This document shows positions 46,733 to 55,514 of a DNA stretch of 64,000 nucleotides, piece by piece. Origin of the DNA: Cyclobacteriaceae bacterium (lineage in GTDB: Bacteria > Bacteroidota > Bacteroidia > Cytophagales > Cyclobacteriaceae); assembly GCA_025808415.1 (NCBI GenBank), contig CP075525.1:2961501-3025500 (forward strand), given 5' to 3'. A program made the translations under genes and the position numbers. Within the stretch, counting starts at the first letter, position 1. The number at the start of each line of letters is the position of its first letter. The notes beneath the pieces are model-generated. The model was not told where the DNA came from, searched no databases, and saw nothing but the letters and a program-made list of their open reading frames with translations.

Positions 46733-48346
46733 TTATATATGCTGGGCCATTATTTTAATAGGATCCTCCAGTAAATCTTTTAAGGTTTTCAAAAATGCTG
46801 CCCCCACGGCACCGTCAACCGCACGGTGGTCGCATGATAGGGTAACCTTCATTACATTGCCGGGCACGAGCTGGCCGTTTTTAACAACAGCAGTTTCCTT
46901 TATTCCACCCACAGCAAGTATACAAGCATCGGGCGGGTTGATGATGGCGGTAAACTGATCGATGCCAAACATGCCCAGGTTGGAGATGGTGAACGTGCTT
47001 CCTTCCCAATCGCTTGGTTGCAGTTTTTTATCGTGTGCCTTTTGGGCGAGTTCTTTTACCTCGGCTGCGATGTGCGAAAATGTTTTATTGTCGGCAAAGC
47101 GAACCACCGGCACAACCAAGCCATCTTTAACGGCAACTGCTACACCAATATGCACGTGCTTATTCTTACGGATTTTTTCACCCAACCAGGAAACATTCAC
47201 ATCCGGGTTAAGGCGTATGGCCATGGCAGCAGCTTTCAACACAATATCATTGAACGATACTTTTACCGGACTGATTTCATTGATGCTCTTACGAACATCA
47301 ATAGCCTTATCCATGTTGATTTCCATGGTCAGGTAAAAGTGAGGTGCCGTAAACTTGCTTTCTGCCAACCTGCGTGCTATGGTTTTGCGCATTTGCGAAA
47401 CCGGTATTTCTTCGAAGCTTTCTTCTGCAACAATGGTGGGTAAAACGAAGGTTGAACCTTTAGTGCCCGAGCCTTTAAAGTTTTCTACATCGCGCTTCGT
47501 TATTCTTCCATAATCCCCGGTGCCGGTAATGGTTCGCAAATCCAAACCTTTTTCTTTCGCCAGTTTTTTGGCTAACGGAGATGCTTTAACCCTTCCGTTT
47601 CCGGTTTGAGCCTGTTGGGGCACAGCAACTGGGGTAGATGGTTTTGCCAGGGCATTCGATGGTGTCGTTGATGATGCTGAAGGTGCTTTTGGTGAGCCCG
47701 ATGATTTAGCCCCATAGGCCTTTAGTAAAGTTTGCCAATCAGCACCCTTCTCACCGATGATGGCCAGCACACCATTGATGGCAACGGGTTTACCCGCATC
47801 GGCACCTACATAAAGAAGTGTGCCGGTGTGGTACGACTCAAAATCCATGGTGGCCTTATCTGTTTCAATTTCTGCGAGCAATTCGCCTGATTTTACCGCA
47901 TCACCAACTTTTTTATGCCAGGCAGCAATAACACCCTCCGTCATCGTATCACTCATTTTGGGCATGAGCACGATTTCGGCTTTTATCCCTGATGTATCAA
48001 TAGCAACAGCCTGCGCGGTGTTGGCCTCTGCTGTAGGTTCTTCGGCTTTGCTGCCTCCGCTATCGGCAACCTGGCCTGCGCTTTCCAACAATGCCTTATA
48101 ATCTTCGCCTTTCTTCCCTACAATGGCCAGTATATCGTTAACCTTTACCGCTTCACCTTCTTTCGCCCCAACATATAAAATAGTCCCCTCGTTAAAGGAT
48201 TCGTAGTCCATGGTGGCCTTGTCGGTTTCAATTTCGGCCATCAGTTCCCCCGACTTCACGGTGTCGCCCACTTTTTTATGCCACTTGGCAATGACGCCTT
48301 CCGACATGGTATCACTCATTTTGGGCATTCGTACAATCTCAGCCAT
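46733..48346 (-). CDS. Pyruvate dehydrogenase E2, dihydrolipoamide acetyltransferase
   Basis: A 537-residue acyltransferase with two lipoyl domains (residues 1-77 and 123-199; lipoylated Lys43 and Lys164, each in ETDKATMD), Ala/Pro/Ser-rich linkers, a peripheral subunit-binding domain (about 255-290, [18 protein letters not shown]) and a catalytic domain with CDHRAVDG (His507, Asp511). The substrate is set as acetyl (PDH) by domain layout and similarity, although other 2-oxoacid complexes are possible. It has a promoter match upstream and a palindromic terminator downstream. E1 and E3 genes are not in the window. Confidence 0.93.
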   Translation of the reverse strand: MAEIVRMPKMSDTMSEGVIAKWHKKVGDTVKSGELMAEIETDKATMDYESFNEGTILYVGAKEGEAVKVNDILAIVGKKGEDYKALLESAGQVADSGGSKAEEPTAEANTAQAVAIDTSGIKAEIVLMPKMSDTMTEGVIAAWHKKVGDAVKSGELLAEIETDKATMDFESYHTGTLLYVGADAGKPVAINGVLAIIGEKGADWQTLLKAYGAKSSGSPKAPSASSTTPSNALAKPSTPVAVPQQAQTGNGRVKASPLAKKLAKEKGLDLRTITGTGDYGRITKRDVENFKGSGTKGSTFVLPTIVAEESFEEIPVSQMRKTIARRLAESKFTAPHFYLTMEINMDKAIDVRKSINEISPVKVSFNDIVLKAAAMAIRLNPDVNVSWLGEKIRKNKHVHIGVAVAVKDGLVVPVVRFADNKTFSHIAAEVKELAQKAHDKKLQPSDWEGSTFTISNLGMFGIDQFTAIINPPDACILAVGGIKETAVVKNGQLVPGNVMKVTLSCDHRAVDGAVGAAFLKTLKDLLEDPIKIMAQHI

Positions 48347-48381
48347 GATATTCTTTCAGATTACGGATTATTAAAGGAGGT

Positions 48382-48413
48382 CAAAAATAGGGCTAAAACA
48401 GCCGATATTCAAA
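48382..48413 (-). promoter_or_regulatory. Bacteroidota-type promoter of the PDH E2 gene
   Basis: Read on the minus strand: TTTG (48413-48410), 20 bases, TATTTTTG (48389-48382), 36 bases before the E2 ATG. Both boxes fit the TTTG/TAnnTTTG consensus. Confidence 0.7.
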
Positions 48414-48425
48414 CCCGAAAATTAC

Positions 48426-51383
48426 TTAAAAGTTGATGGTCCCGAGCAGGAATTCGAACCGGGTTACCGATGGCTGCAGGCCATAGGAATAGCGAAAACC
48501 GATATTAAACTGGTTCAAAAGGCGCATGATATTAAGGTCCACTTTTACTTCACCGCCCACAGAAAGGTATTGTTGGCTATCGGTACGGTTTGGAAATACA
48601 GAACTGCCAAACCCGTAATCGCAAAACACATTGCCGCGCACACGTTGAAAATTTACCAACGGGCCAAGGGCTACATCCGGATACCAGATGGGTAATGTAT
48701 AATTTGCCGACATGCTGTAAAAATCCTTAAACCGCGATACCGGCACACCGCGCGGCAAAGGAATCTGATTCCGGAAGAGGTAAGTGTTATTATCTGTGAA
48801 TTCAACATTTGCCGATGTGCGTCTCAATAATTCAATCGCTGTTTTCTGATATGCCCAATATCCCCACAAGGAGTGATGCTTGAACAAGCCCGGAAAGTAA
48901 AGTGTCGTGTAAAATGAAAATTGTTTGCCGGAATAATCGCCACCATAAGGAGTGCTGTATGCATTTAGAAAAAACGCCTGCCCCCACTTACTGTTTATGT
49001 CCCTGCGATTTTGTTTTAGCAACCGGTAAGCCGACATATAAAACCTGTTGTACACCAGATCACCGTTACCCGGCACCGTGCGGATCCAATATACAGGTAT
49101 TTGCGGGGTAATTAACCTGCCGGTTCCCGTGATGGAGTTCGTGAAGTGGTCGACTTGCGTATACCCAACATTATTTCCAACGGTAAAATTTCCAAAGTAT
49201 CGCGAATTGGTAGTTACCAGGGGCAGGCGAATCCCACCCTCAATATTTTTTTCATTCCAGTTAAAAGAAAGATTTTCTGTTTTAACGATAGTATCTCCCG
49301 CCACAATGTCGGCATAACGCAACGGACCTTCGTCCAGGGTTCTTTTTCCAAATGTTACATCTACATCAATAATCGGAAACCAATTCTGATAACTGATACC
49401 GGTACGCCACATACCCGTGCGTTCATTGATATCGTACAAGTAACCCGCTTTAATAATGGTGGTGCTCAAAATATCCTGTGAAGAAATACCAATGTCGGCC
49501 TGGGTAAGGCCGGTGTTGAAATAAGCACCCCAACTGTACGGATTAATTACACCAGCCAACTTGGAATAAGGTTTTGAAGCATAAACCTTTTGTGGAACAC
49601 TGTCGAACAAACCAGGCCTGCCTTCCTGCTCGGTAATAACCTGGAAGAACGATTTTGGATTGGGCTTTGGCGTGTAAGGTCTCCACGCTGTGGGATCAAA
49701 CGGAATGGCTACCACATCCATTCCATCCCGGGTTTGTTCATTGTAGTAGATCGTTTTAAAATCCGGTGAGACCACCGGGTTGTAGGAGCCATATTTACTG
49801 TTGGTGACTTGCAGTCGTTGCCCGGTTTTTAAATCAAGTACATAAATATTATCCAGGCCAGTTACCGGTGAATTGTAAAAAAGGTGGTCGCCCACCAACA
49901 CCGGGTGACCGATATTTTCTTGTGAAGGTGCAATCAGTTCAACTTCCTCTCCGCTGGCATAATCGAAAACCGATATGGCCCTTCCCTGCTTTGTCGTTTT
50001 TAAAGTCACGATTTTTTGGCCATCGAACGACCATCGTGGCATGGAGTAAAAAGCCTGGTGCGGGTTGGGGAATTTTTTGAGAACATGACCGGCCGTATCC
50101 AGCACCACAAGATTGGTGTTATACGCTGTATCGGTTTCTACCGTAACAATTTTTTTCTGGTCGGGTGAAAGTGCTGCGCCTGCATAGCGTGTTTTCCGTG
50201 TTACAATCTTCAACCTCTTTTCTTTTACATGATACAGTTTAATAACCGAATAGGTACGCATTCGCCAGCGCGGGTCAAAACCATATTCGTTCCACACCAC
50301 CAGGTTGCCCGCTGCTGAAAGCATCCCGGCACCATTCACCACACCAGGAATAAACGATCGTTTCTCCAACCCATCCTTCAGTATCCTGAATTGCAGAATA
50401 TCGCCAATACCGCGTTTCATGACCACCAGGCTCCCATCTTCCAATACTTGCGGATATAAATAATCGGTGTAACCGGTGCGCGGTTGGTGCGGAAGGGTTT
50501 CAAATGAGGTTAGTGACAAAGCTTCGATTTCAGTTTGCCATTCCTGTTCCAGGTCAGCAGCCATTTTTTTATACAAGCCGGTAACGTGCATACCGGTTTC
50601 TTTTTTAATGGCATTGGAAAAAGTAAATGGAACAAAAGGAACACTCCATGCACGGCTGGTAATCTTGTCCCAGATCATCGGATCGTTGGTATGCCTGCGC
50701 AAATAACTCACCATGTGGTAACCCAGTACATAGTGATCGGGGATGTTGTGCTTATACGATCGAAGGTATTGTTTATGGTAATTAAATTCCCTCCCCTCGA
50801 GCAGGTTGGTACGAAACACTAGACCAAAATTGGGTACACGCCCCCGGCCCCCAGGTGTAAAGGCTGTTTCCGTAACTACGGCATCGCCTTCCCAAAACCA
50901 TTGGGGCACTGCCGTAACGGACATAGCTGCCAGCGTAGCCGGACCAAACGCATAATACAGGAGTTTATTAAAGCCCCGGTTGGCTTTATCAAATTGAACA
51001 ACATGGCGGTATTCGTGTGAAGCCAGTTGGTCGAGCCATTCGGTTGTACCGGTAAAATTATAATCTTGTGGGGGCATGGTATAAAACTCCGAACGCCTGG
51101 GGATGAGGCTAACAAAGCCGTTCGAAATAGCATTCTGGCTTTGCAGCACCACCGATATTTTGCGGGTGCTCACGCCCAACGTGCGCGACTCTGCTTGGCG
51201 TATGTGCTCCAGCGTATTGGCCATGCGTTGGGCTTGTTCATCAAAACCTTGTTGGTAAAGGATGCGGAAATTTGGCGTATTGATTTTTTGCCACCTTACT
51301 GCCGGGGAATTGTTATTCAATACCTCCTGCGCAACTGCAGGTTGCATTAACCAAACAATAATGACTAAACCAGAAAAGCGCAT
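48426..51383 (-). CDS. Gluzincin-like peptidase / beta-propeller / outer-membrane barrel protein
   Basis: A 985-residue exported protein (signal peptide about 1-19, ending AVAQ). Residues about 30-300 form a peptidase-MA-like domain with HEYRH (His123, Glu124, His127) and WEGDA with the third ligand candidate Glu165. Residues about 310-610 form a TolB-type propeller (LSPDQKKIVTVE, WSFDGQKIVTLK, VSPDFKTIYYNE), and the remainder is a barrel-like part related to surface antigen/BamA-type domains, ending in FEFLLGTINF. The start at 51383 puts the signal peptide first. This would be an outer-membrane-anchored metallopeptidase or a catalytically active-looking scaffold; function unknown. Confidence 0.75.
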   Translation of the reverse strand: MRFSGLVIIVWLMQPAVAQEVLNNNSPAVRWQKINTPNFRILYQQGFDEQAQRMANTLEHIRQAESRTLGVSTRKISVVLQSQNAISNGFVSLIPRRSEFYTMPPQDYNFTGTTEWLDQLASHEYRHVVQFDKANRGFNKLLYYAFGPATLAAMSVTAVPQWFWEGDAVVTETAFTPGGRGRVPNFGLVFRTNLLEGREFNYHKQYLRSYKHNIPDHYVLGYHMVSYLRRHTNDPMIWDKITSRAWSVPFVPFTFSNAIKKETGMHVTGLYKKMAADLEQEWQTEIEALSLTSFETLPHQPRTGYTDYLYPQVLEDGSLVVMKRGIGDILQFRILKDGLEKRSFIPGVVNGAGMLSAAGNLVVWNEYGFDPRWRMRTYSVIKLYHVKEKRLKIVTRKTRYAGAALSPDQKKIVTVETDTAYNTNLVVLDTAGHVLKKFPNPHQAFYSMPRWSFDGQKIVTLKTTKQGRAISVFDYASGEEVELIAPSQENIGHPVLVGDHLFYNSPVTGLDNIYVLDLKTGQRLQVTNSKYGSYNPVVSPDFKTIYYNEQTRDGMDVVAIPFDPTAWRPYTPKPNPKSFFQVITEQEGRPGLFDSVPQKVYASKPYSKLAGVINPYSWGAYFNTGLTQADIGISSQDILSTTIIKAGYLYDINERTGMWRTGISYQNWFPIIDVDVTFGKRTLDEGPLRYADIVAGDTIVKTENLSFNWNEKNIEGGIRLPLVTTNSRYFGNFTVGNNVGYTQVDHFTNSITGTGRLITPQIPVYWIRTVPGNGDLVYNRFYMSAYRLLKQNRRDINSKWGQAFFLNAYSTPYGGDYSGKQFSFYTTLYFPGLFKHHSLWGYWAYQKTAIELLRRTSANVEFTDNNTYLFRNQIPLPRGVPVSRFKDFYSMSANYTLPIWYPDVALGPLVNFQRVRGNVFCDYGFGSSVFPNRTDSQQYLSVGGEVKVDLNIMRLLNQFNIGFRYSYGLQPSVTRFEFLLGTINF

Positions 51384-51507
51384 CCGCAGAAAATCAAAGA
51401 TGAAATATTCAACACCCATCCATCAAAAACAAGGGAAGGGCAATAAAACATTCCAAATCTGTAACTTTATGCCGCCTCAAACGCCAGGATAGCTAACTTT
51501 ACAGACG

Positions 51508-51630
51508 ATGTTCAGGAAAATAAAAGATCTGTACAATAAATATAAGCCTTATGTACGGGTAGACCTGATCATGTATGGAGTATTGATCCTACTGATCATT
51601 CTCTACTTTATCGTGAGTACACTATTTTGA
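51508..51630 (+). CDS. 40-residue single-helix membrane protein
   Basis: An ATG-started frame with a charged, tyrosine-rich head (MFRKIKDLYNKYKPYVRVDL) and one hydrophobic helix (MYGVLILLIILYFIVSTLF) that reaches the stop. It is divergent from the metallopeptidase gene and overlaps the convergent bestrophin stop by 9 bases. The composition is clearly protein-like, but no family is recognised. Confidence 0.55.
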   Translation: MFRKIKDLYNKYKPYVRVDLIMYGVLILLIILYFIVSTLF

Positions 51631-52515
51631 TCCGTTTTTTACCAATATCTCCTGCACGTTATCCTTTATTTTTTCAGCCAGTTCATCGGTGGGTAAATCA
51701 TTCACATCCCGTCCGAAAGGATCCTCAATTTCTTCCGCAATCAATTCAACACTTAGCAAAACAAAAGCGATTAAAAGTACTGTAGGAATGGTGACGTACT
51801 TAAACGTGGTGACAAAACCGAAAGGCAAGGTAATGATGTAGATGAAAACGAATTTTTTAATATACATACTGTACGAGTACGGTATGGGTGTATTTTTTAT
51901 CCGTTCGCACGCCCCGATTATGTCAATAAAATCTTTCAGTTCTTTATCCAACACAAAAAACTGTTCGCCTGTTAATTTCTTTTCCATGTAAAGGGCATTT
52001 ACCTTATTGTAAAGCAAACCGGCAATAGCGTTTGGCTTGTGATTGGCTTTTTTTATAGCATCCACAAAACCTTCGTCAGGTATCTGCAACTCTGAAAGTT
52101 GAACGCCCTTACGCAAATGTTCTTTGGAGGCGTGAACGAAATTAGGGATCATCTTTGAAAACCATTCACGGTTTACTTTATCCTGCTCAGTTAGATAAGC
52201 GTTCAGCTTCAAAGCAAAGTTTCGTGTGCTGTTTACCATGGCACCCCAAAGTTTACGTCCCTCCCACCAACGATCGTACGCACTGTTGATCCGGAACACC
52301 AGGAATAAACCCAACACTATACCCAGCAGCGAGTGCAATGCAGTGGTGCTGGTGAATTCATCCTTATCGGGGTGAATAATTTCGAGAATGACATAGCAAA
52401 CCGCACTGGTAAACAAAACCATAAAAACCAGTGCCGGCAGCAGGGTTTTCATAACAAACCGGCTGTAGGCATGGAAGATCAACGCGAACCACGACTTGGG
52501 ATTATACTGGACCAT
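51622..52515 (-). CDS. Bestrophin family channel protein
   Basis: A 297-residue membrane protein of the bestrophin/UPF0187 family with the N-terminal helix and the conserved TALHSLLGIVLGLFLVFRIN, SAYDRWWEGRKLWGAMVN and, near the end, AEEIEDPFGRDVNDLPTDE blocks. About four helices are predicted. Members form pentameric anion channels in the membrane. The gene converges on the small membrane protein at 51508. Confidence 0.93.
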   Translation of the reverse strand: MVQYNPKSWFALIFHAYSRFVMKTLLPALVFMVLFTSAVCYVILEIIHPDKDEFTSTTALHSLLGIVLGLFLVFRINSAYDRWWEGRKLWGAMVNSTRNFALKLNAYLTEQDKVNREWFSKMIPNFVHASKEHLRKGVQLSELQIPDEGFVDAIKKANHKPNAIAGLLYNKVNALYMEKKLTGEQFFVLDKELKDFIDIIGACERIKNTPIPYSYSMYIKKFVFIYIITLPFGFVTTFKYVTIPTVLLIAFVLLSVELIAEEIEDPFGRDVNDLPTDELAEKIKDNVQEILVKNGSK

Positions 52516-52638
52516 AACCGTAAAATAAGCCCCAAATAAAGCCTAACGCCTTTTCAAAAACAATCTGAAACCCTAAAGCACCTTTTGCGTTAATAATTTA
52601 AAATAATATCTTTATAATATCATTTTAATATCATCCTT

Positions 52639-53490
52639 ATGAACAACGAAAAAGAGTACACCCCGCTTTCCGGTTACATTATGCTGTTAACCGTGCTGAT
52701 TCTGCTGGCCATGGGTACCTGGGGCCTTATTGCTATGCGTAACCCTGTCTTTATCTGGCCTTTAGCCATTGCCCTGCTGCTTATGCCTGGTTTCTTTTTC
52801 ATCACGCCAAACGCCTCTATGGTATTGGTACTGTTTGGTGATTACAAGGGTACCGTGAAGCGCAACGGCTTTTACTGGGTTAACCCTTTCTTCAGTAAGA
52901 AGGGAATCTCCCTTCGCGCACGCAACTTTGATAGTGAAAAAATTAAGGTAAACGATAAGGTTGGTAACCCTATTCAAATCGGAGTTATTCTGGTGTGGCA
53001 GGTACGCGACACCTTCAAAGCTGCCTTTGAGGTTGATAATTATGAAAACTTTGTAAAAATCCAGAGCGATTCGGCCGTGCGCAAACTTGCCGGCATGTAT
53101 GCGTATGACAACTTTGAGGAAGACACGGAAGTAACCCTTCGCTCAGGCCACGATGAGGTAAACCATACACTGGAAGAAAACCTGCGTAACCGGTTAGAGA
53201 TTGCCGGCATCCATGTGATTGAAGCCCGGATCGGCTACCTGGCCTATGCTCCTGAAATTGCCAGCGCCATGCTGCGCAGGCAACAGGCTGCGGCTGTAGT
53301 TTCCGCCCGATATAAGATTGTTGAAGGTGCCGTAAGCATGGTACAAATGGCCCTGGACCATCTTTCCAAAGAACAGATCATTACCCTTGACGAAGAACGC
53401 AAAGCTGCCATGGTAAGCAACCTGATGGTAGTGCTTTGTGCCGATAAGGATGTGAGCCCGGTAGTAAACACAGGAACACTACACAATTAA
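52639..53490 (+). CDS. SPFH (band 7) domain membrane protein
   Basis: A 283-residue protein with two N-terminal helices (about 12-30 and 36-52), then an SPFH domain (about 55-240): PNASMVLVLFGDYKGTVKRNGFYWVNPFF in parts, IQIGVILVWQVRDTFKAAF and NRLEIAGIHVIEARIGYLAYAPEIA. The C-terminal flotillin-like helical region is short. Such proteins scaffold membrane domains or proteases. It starts an apparent operon with a PH-like membrane protein and a small Arc-type DNA-binding protein, spaced by 4 and 2 bases. Confidence 0.9.
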   Translation: MNNEKEYTPLSGYIMLLTVLILLAMGTWGLIAMRNPVFIWPLAIALLLMPGFFFITPNASMVLVLFGDYKGTVKRNGFYWVNPFFSKKGISLRARNFDSEKIKVNDKVGNPIQIGVILVWQVRDTFKAAFEVDNYENFVKIQSDSAVRKLAGMYAYDNFEEDTEVTLRSGHDEVNHTLEENLRNRLEIAGIHVIEARIGYLAYAPEIASAMLRRQQAAAVVSARYKIVEGAVSMVQMALDHLSKEQIITLDEERKAAMVSNLMVVLCADKDVSPVVNTGTLHN

Positions 53491-53494
53491 TACG

Positions 53495-53989
53495 ATGCGC
53501 ATCTCCCACTACGAAGAAGTCCAGCGATTCAGTCAGGTAAAATGGCTTTGGTTTGTGTTCATTGCCTTGCTGATTGTTGAGCTTCTTGTTTTAGTGCCAA
53601 CCACTAATGATGAAAATACATGGGCATTGCTGCTATCGATAGGGATGCTGCTGTTACCCATGCTTTTTATATTGTTGGTTTTTAAATACGAGGTAAAAAT
53701 CAACGATGAAGGTTTACACTACCGGTTCATCCCAAAAATTATACGATGGAAAAACATTCCAATAACCGCCATCGAATCCTTTCGGGTAAAAGAAAAGGAA
53801 ACCTGGTTTGAAAAAATCCAATGTGGATTTCACCGTAATATTTTTAAGAACACCATAACAATTAACATAACCGGAAGCAAATACATGGTGATTACATTGC
53901 GCGGTGCCGGCACATTAAAACTGGGAACAGAAAATGCCGATTCAATGGCCTATTCACTTAAACAGATTTTACAGGCAGACCACGAATAA
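53495..53989 (+). CDS. Hypothetical membrane protein with PH-like domain
   Basis: A 164-residue protein with two N-terminal helices (about 17-36 and 43-62) followed by a soluble beta-rich part, VKINDEGLHYRFIPKI...KNIPITAIESFRVKE...YMVITLRGAGTLKLGT, which resembles bacterial PH-like domains. It lies 4 bases after the SPFH gene and 2 bases before the Arc-type gene. Function unknown; membership of the SPFH unit is the main clue. Confidence 0.65.
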   Translation: MRISHYEEVQRFSQVKWLWFVFIALLIVELLVLVPTTNDENTWALLLSIGMLLLPMLFILLVFKYEVKINDEGLHYRFIPKIIRWKNIPITAIESFRVKEKETWFEKIQCGFHRNIFKNTITINITGSKYMVITLRGAGTLKLGTENADSMAYSLKQILQADHE

Positions 53990-53991
53990 CT

Positions 53992-54147
53992 ATGGCGCAG
54001 AAAAAACCATTTGCTTTACGCCTCGATCCGGAAGTACTGAAAGCCGTTGAAAAATGGGCAGCCGATGAATTTCGAAGTTCAAATGGGCAATTGGAGTGGA
54101 TTATTACAAAGGCCTTGAAAGAAGCAGGGCGCCTGAAACAAAAATAA
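53992..54147 (+). CDS. Arc family (ribbon-helix-helix) DNA-binding protein
   Basis: A 51-residue protein starting MAQKKPFALRLDPEVLKAVEKWAADEFRSSNGQLEWIITKAL in parts, the standard ribbon-helix-helix layout: a beta strand (KKPFALRL), helix A (PEVLKAVEKWA) and helix B (SSNGQLEWIITKALKEAG). Arc-type proteins bind DNA as dimers, usually at operators. It ends the SPFH operon, and the same order of SPFH, small membrane protein and Arc gene is, as far as I recall, common in Bacteroidota. It may regulate its own operon. Confidence 0.88.
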   Translation: MAQKKPFALRLDPEVLKAVEKWAADEFRSSNGQLEWIITKALKEAGRLKQK

Positions 54148-54165
54148 TGGACAGCACCTGCCTCG

Positions 54166-54197
54166 GTTGAAATACACGTGCCCGAAACTTATCTTTC
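54166..54197 (+). promoter_or_regulatory. Probable promoter of the gene at 54220
   Basis: GTTG at 54166-54169, 20 bases, then TATCTTTC at 54190-54197 (one mismatch to TAnnTTTG). The start of transcription would lie about 15 bases before the ATG at 54220. Confidence 0.45.
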
Positions 54198-54219
54198 AGG
54201 CCTAAAGAACCGGTGCGTT

Positions 54220-55008
54220 ATGGAAAATAGTAAAATGCTCAAGTTGGTGTTAATCATACTTTGTTTGGCGGGATACCTGGCCAGCTCCGCCCAAGCTGAC
54301 TTTGTTGCGTTAACCATAGGCGACACCCTTACCGGCAAAGTTGTTTACCTCAATTATGGTGCAGAGCCAAAAATCCAGTTTACCGACAAGAACAAAAAGA
54401 AGACTGTTTATTCCATGAAACAGGTAAGAGGTTTCAGGATTAACAATGAAGACTATCAACTGGTAAGGAATTTTGACCGCTACGTTTACATGAAATTGCT
54501 GCTAGGCGGATACCTCAGTTTGTATGCTTACCAAATGGAAAACCAGCAAACCTGGGATGGCCGTTTCCTCTACAAGCGCGATGGAAAAGGAATGGATGTA
54601 CCCAACATTGGTTTTAAAAAAAAGGTAATGGACTTTGTTTCAGAATGTGAGGAACTAAGTGCGGAAATTTCCAATAAAGACCTGGGTAGAAACGACCTAA
54701 CGGAAATAATAAACAAATACAACAGTTGCATTGAACAACGAACCGTAGTGGTTGGCCAGGCGGTTCAGCAAAAATTAGAAGCCAAAGAAAAAGCAACAAC
54801 CTGGAATGAACTGGCGACCAAAGTGAAATCTGCAGAACAGCTAAACGATAAAGAAACCGTGCTGGAGATGATTACCGAAGCCCGTGCCAAAACTCAAAAA
54901 GGCGAGAAAATACCACGTTTCCTTATTGATGGATTAAAAAAATCGCTGGAAGGAAACGCTGACCTTAACGACTTATTAGTTCAGGTACTAAAAGAAATTG
55001 AACAGTAA
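54220..55008 (+). CDS. Hypothetical exported protein
   Basis: A 262-residue protein with a signal peptide (about 1-24, LVLIILCLAGYLASSAQAD). The mature part starts with a beta-rich segment (FVALTIGDTLTGKVVYLNYG and VYSMKQVRGFRINNEDYQL), similar to proteins that sense or report DUF-like 'GDTLTGKV' stretches, then a helical region (about 125-262) rich in Lys/Glu. The ATG at 54220 is preferred to the upstream start because the promoter and signal peptide fit it. No family is recognised. Confidence 0.65.
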   Translation: MENSKMLKLVLIILCLAGYLASSAQADFVALTIGDTLTGKVVYLNYGAEPKIQFTDKNKKKTVYSMKQVRGFRINNEDYQLVRNFDRYVYMKLLLGGYLSLYAYQMENQQTWDGRFLYKRDGKGMDVPNIGFKKKVMDFVSECEELSAEISNKDLGRNDLTEIINKYNSCIEQRTVVVGQAVQQKLEAKEKATTWNELATKVKSAEQLNDKETVLEMITEARAKTQKGEKIPRFLIDGLKKSLEGNADLNDLLVQVLKEIEQ

Positions 55009-55012
55009 AAAT

Positions 55013-55408
55013 TTAACGCTTTATTTTTTCAATCAGGGAAATGATTTCCTTTTTGTTCTTAAGCAGGATATAACCTGCACTTACCAATACCAGTAAGGCA
55101 TAAATAAATAATTGGCCTCCATCGCCTTTAACTTCTACCCCAAGCACGGTTAAATGCATCACAATCGCCCCGGCCATTATTCCAAAAGCCAGCACAGCAC
55201 CCAGCCAGGCCGTAGCATTAACCAGCAAAAGCACCGAGGCAATCAGCTCTGCTATTCCGGTACCATACCGGCCCCAGGGTTCCATGCCCACAGTTGTAAA
55301 GATATAAACCGATTCTTCCGAAGCGGTAAATTTAAAATAGAGGGTTTGCAACATTATTATGGCAGCAATAAGCCGGGCAGCCCAATATATAATTTCATTT
55401 ATTTTCAT
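55013..55408 (-). CDS. DoxX family membrane protein
   Basis: A 131-residue protein with four hydrophobic helices and the DoxX pattern ARLIAAIIMLQTLYFKFTA ... WGRYGTGIAELIASVLLLV. DoxX proteins are small inner-membrane proteins, some linked to oxidative stress or sulfur metabolism, with no fixed activity. The ATG at 55408 starts just before the first helix. It is divergent from the Rieske oxygenase gene, with about 106 bases between them. Confidence 0.8.
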   Translation of the reverse strand: MKINEIIYWAARLIAAIIMLQTLYFKFTASEESVYIFTTVGMEPWGRYGTGIAELIASVLLLVNATAWLGAVLAFGIMAGAIVMHLTVLGVEVKGDGGQLFIYALLVLVSAGYILLKNKKEIISLIEKIKR

Positions 55409-55514
55409 GAAGCTAAGTACGGAGCCATCCAGCACAAGGTTTGTCGGGCAGTAGACAAAGTCGCTGATGGCCGCGTGGCCAAAATTAATGAAGCAATTTA
55501 CTTAACTTAACTCC

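Noticed and set aside
48426..48470. tRNA-like T-loop on the minus strand (GGTTCGAATTCC type) near the end of the metallopeptidase gene
   Set aside because: No acceptor or anticodon stem can be formed around it; it is coding sequence for the last residues of the barrel.
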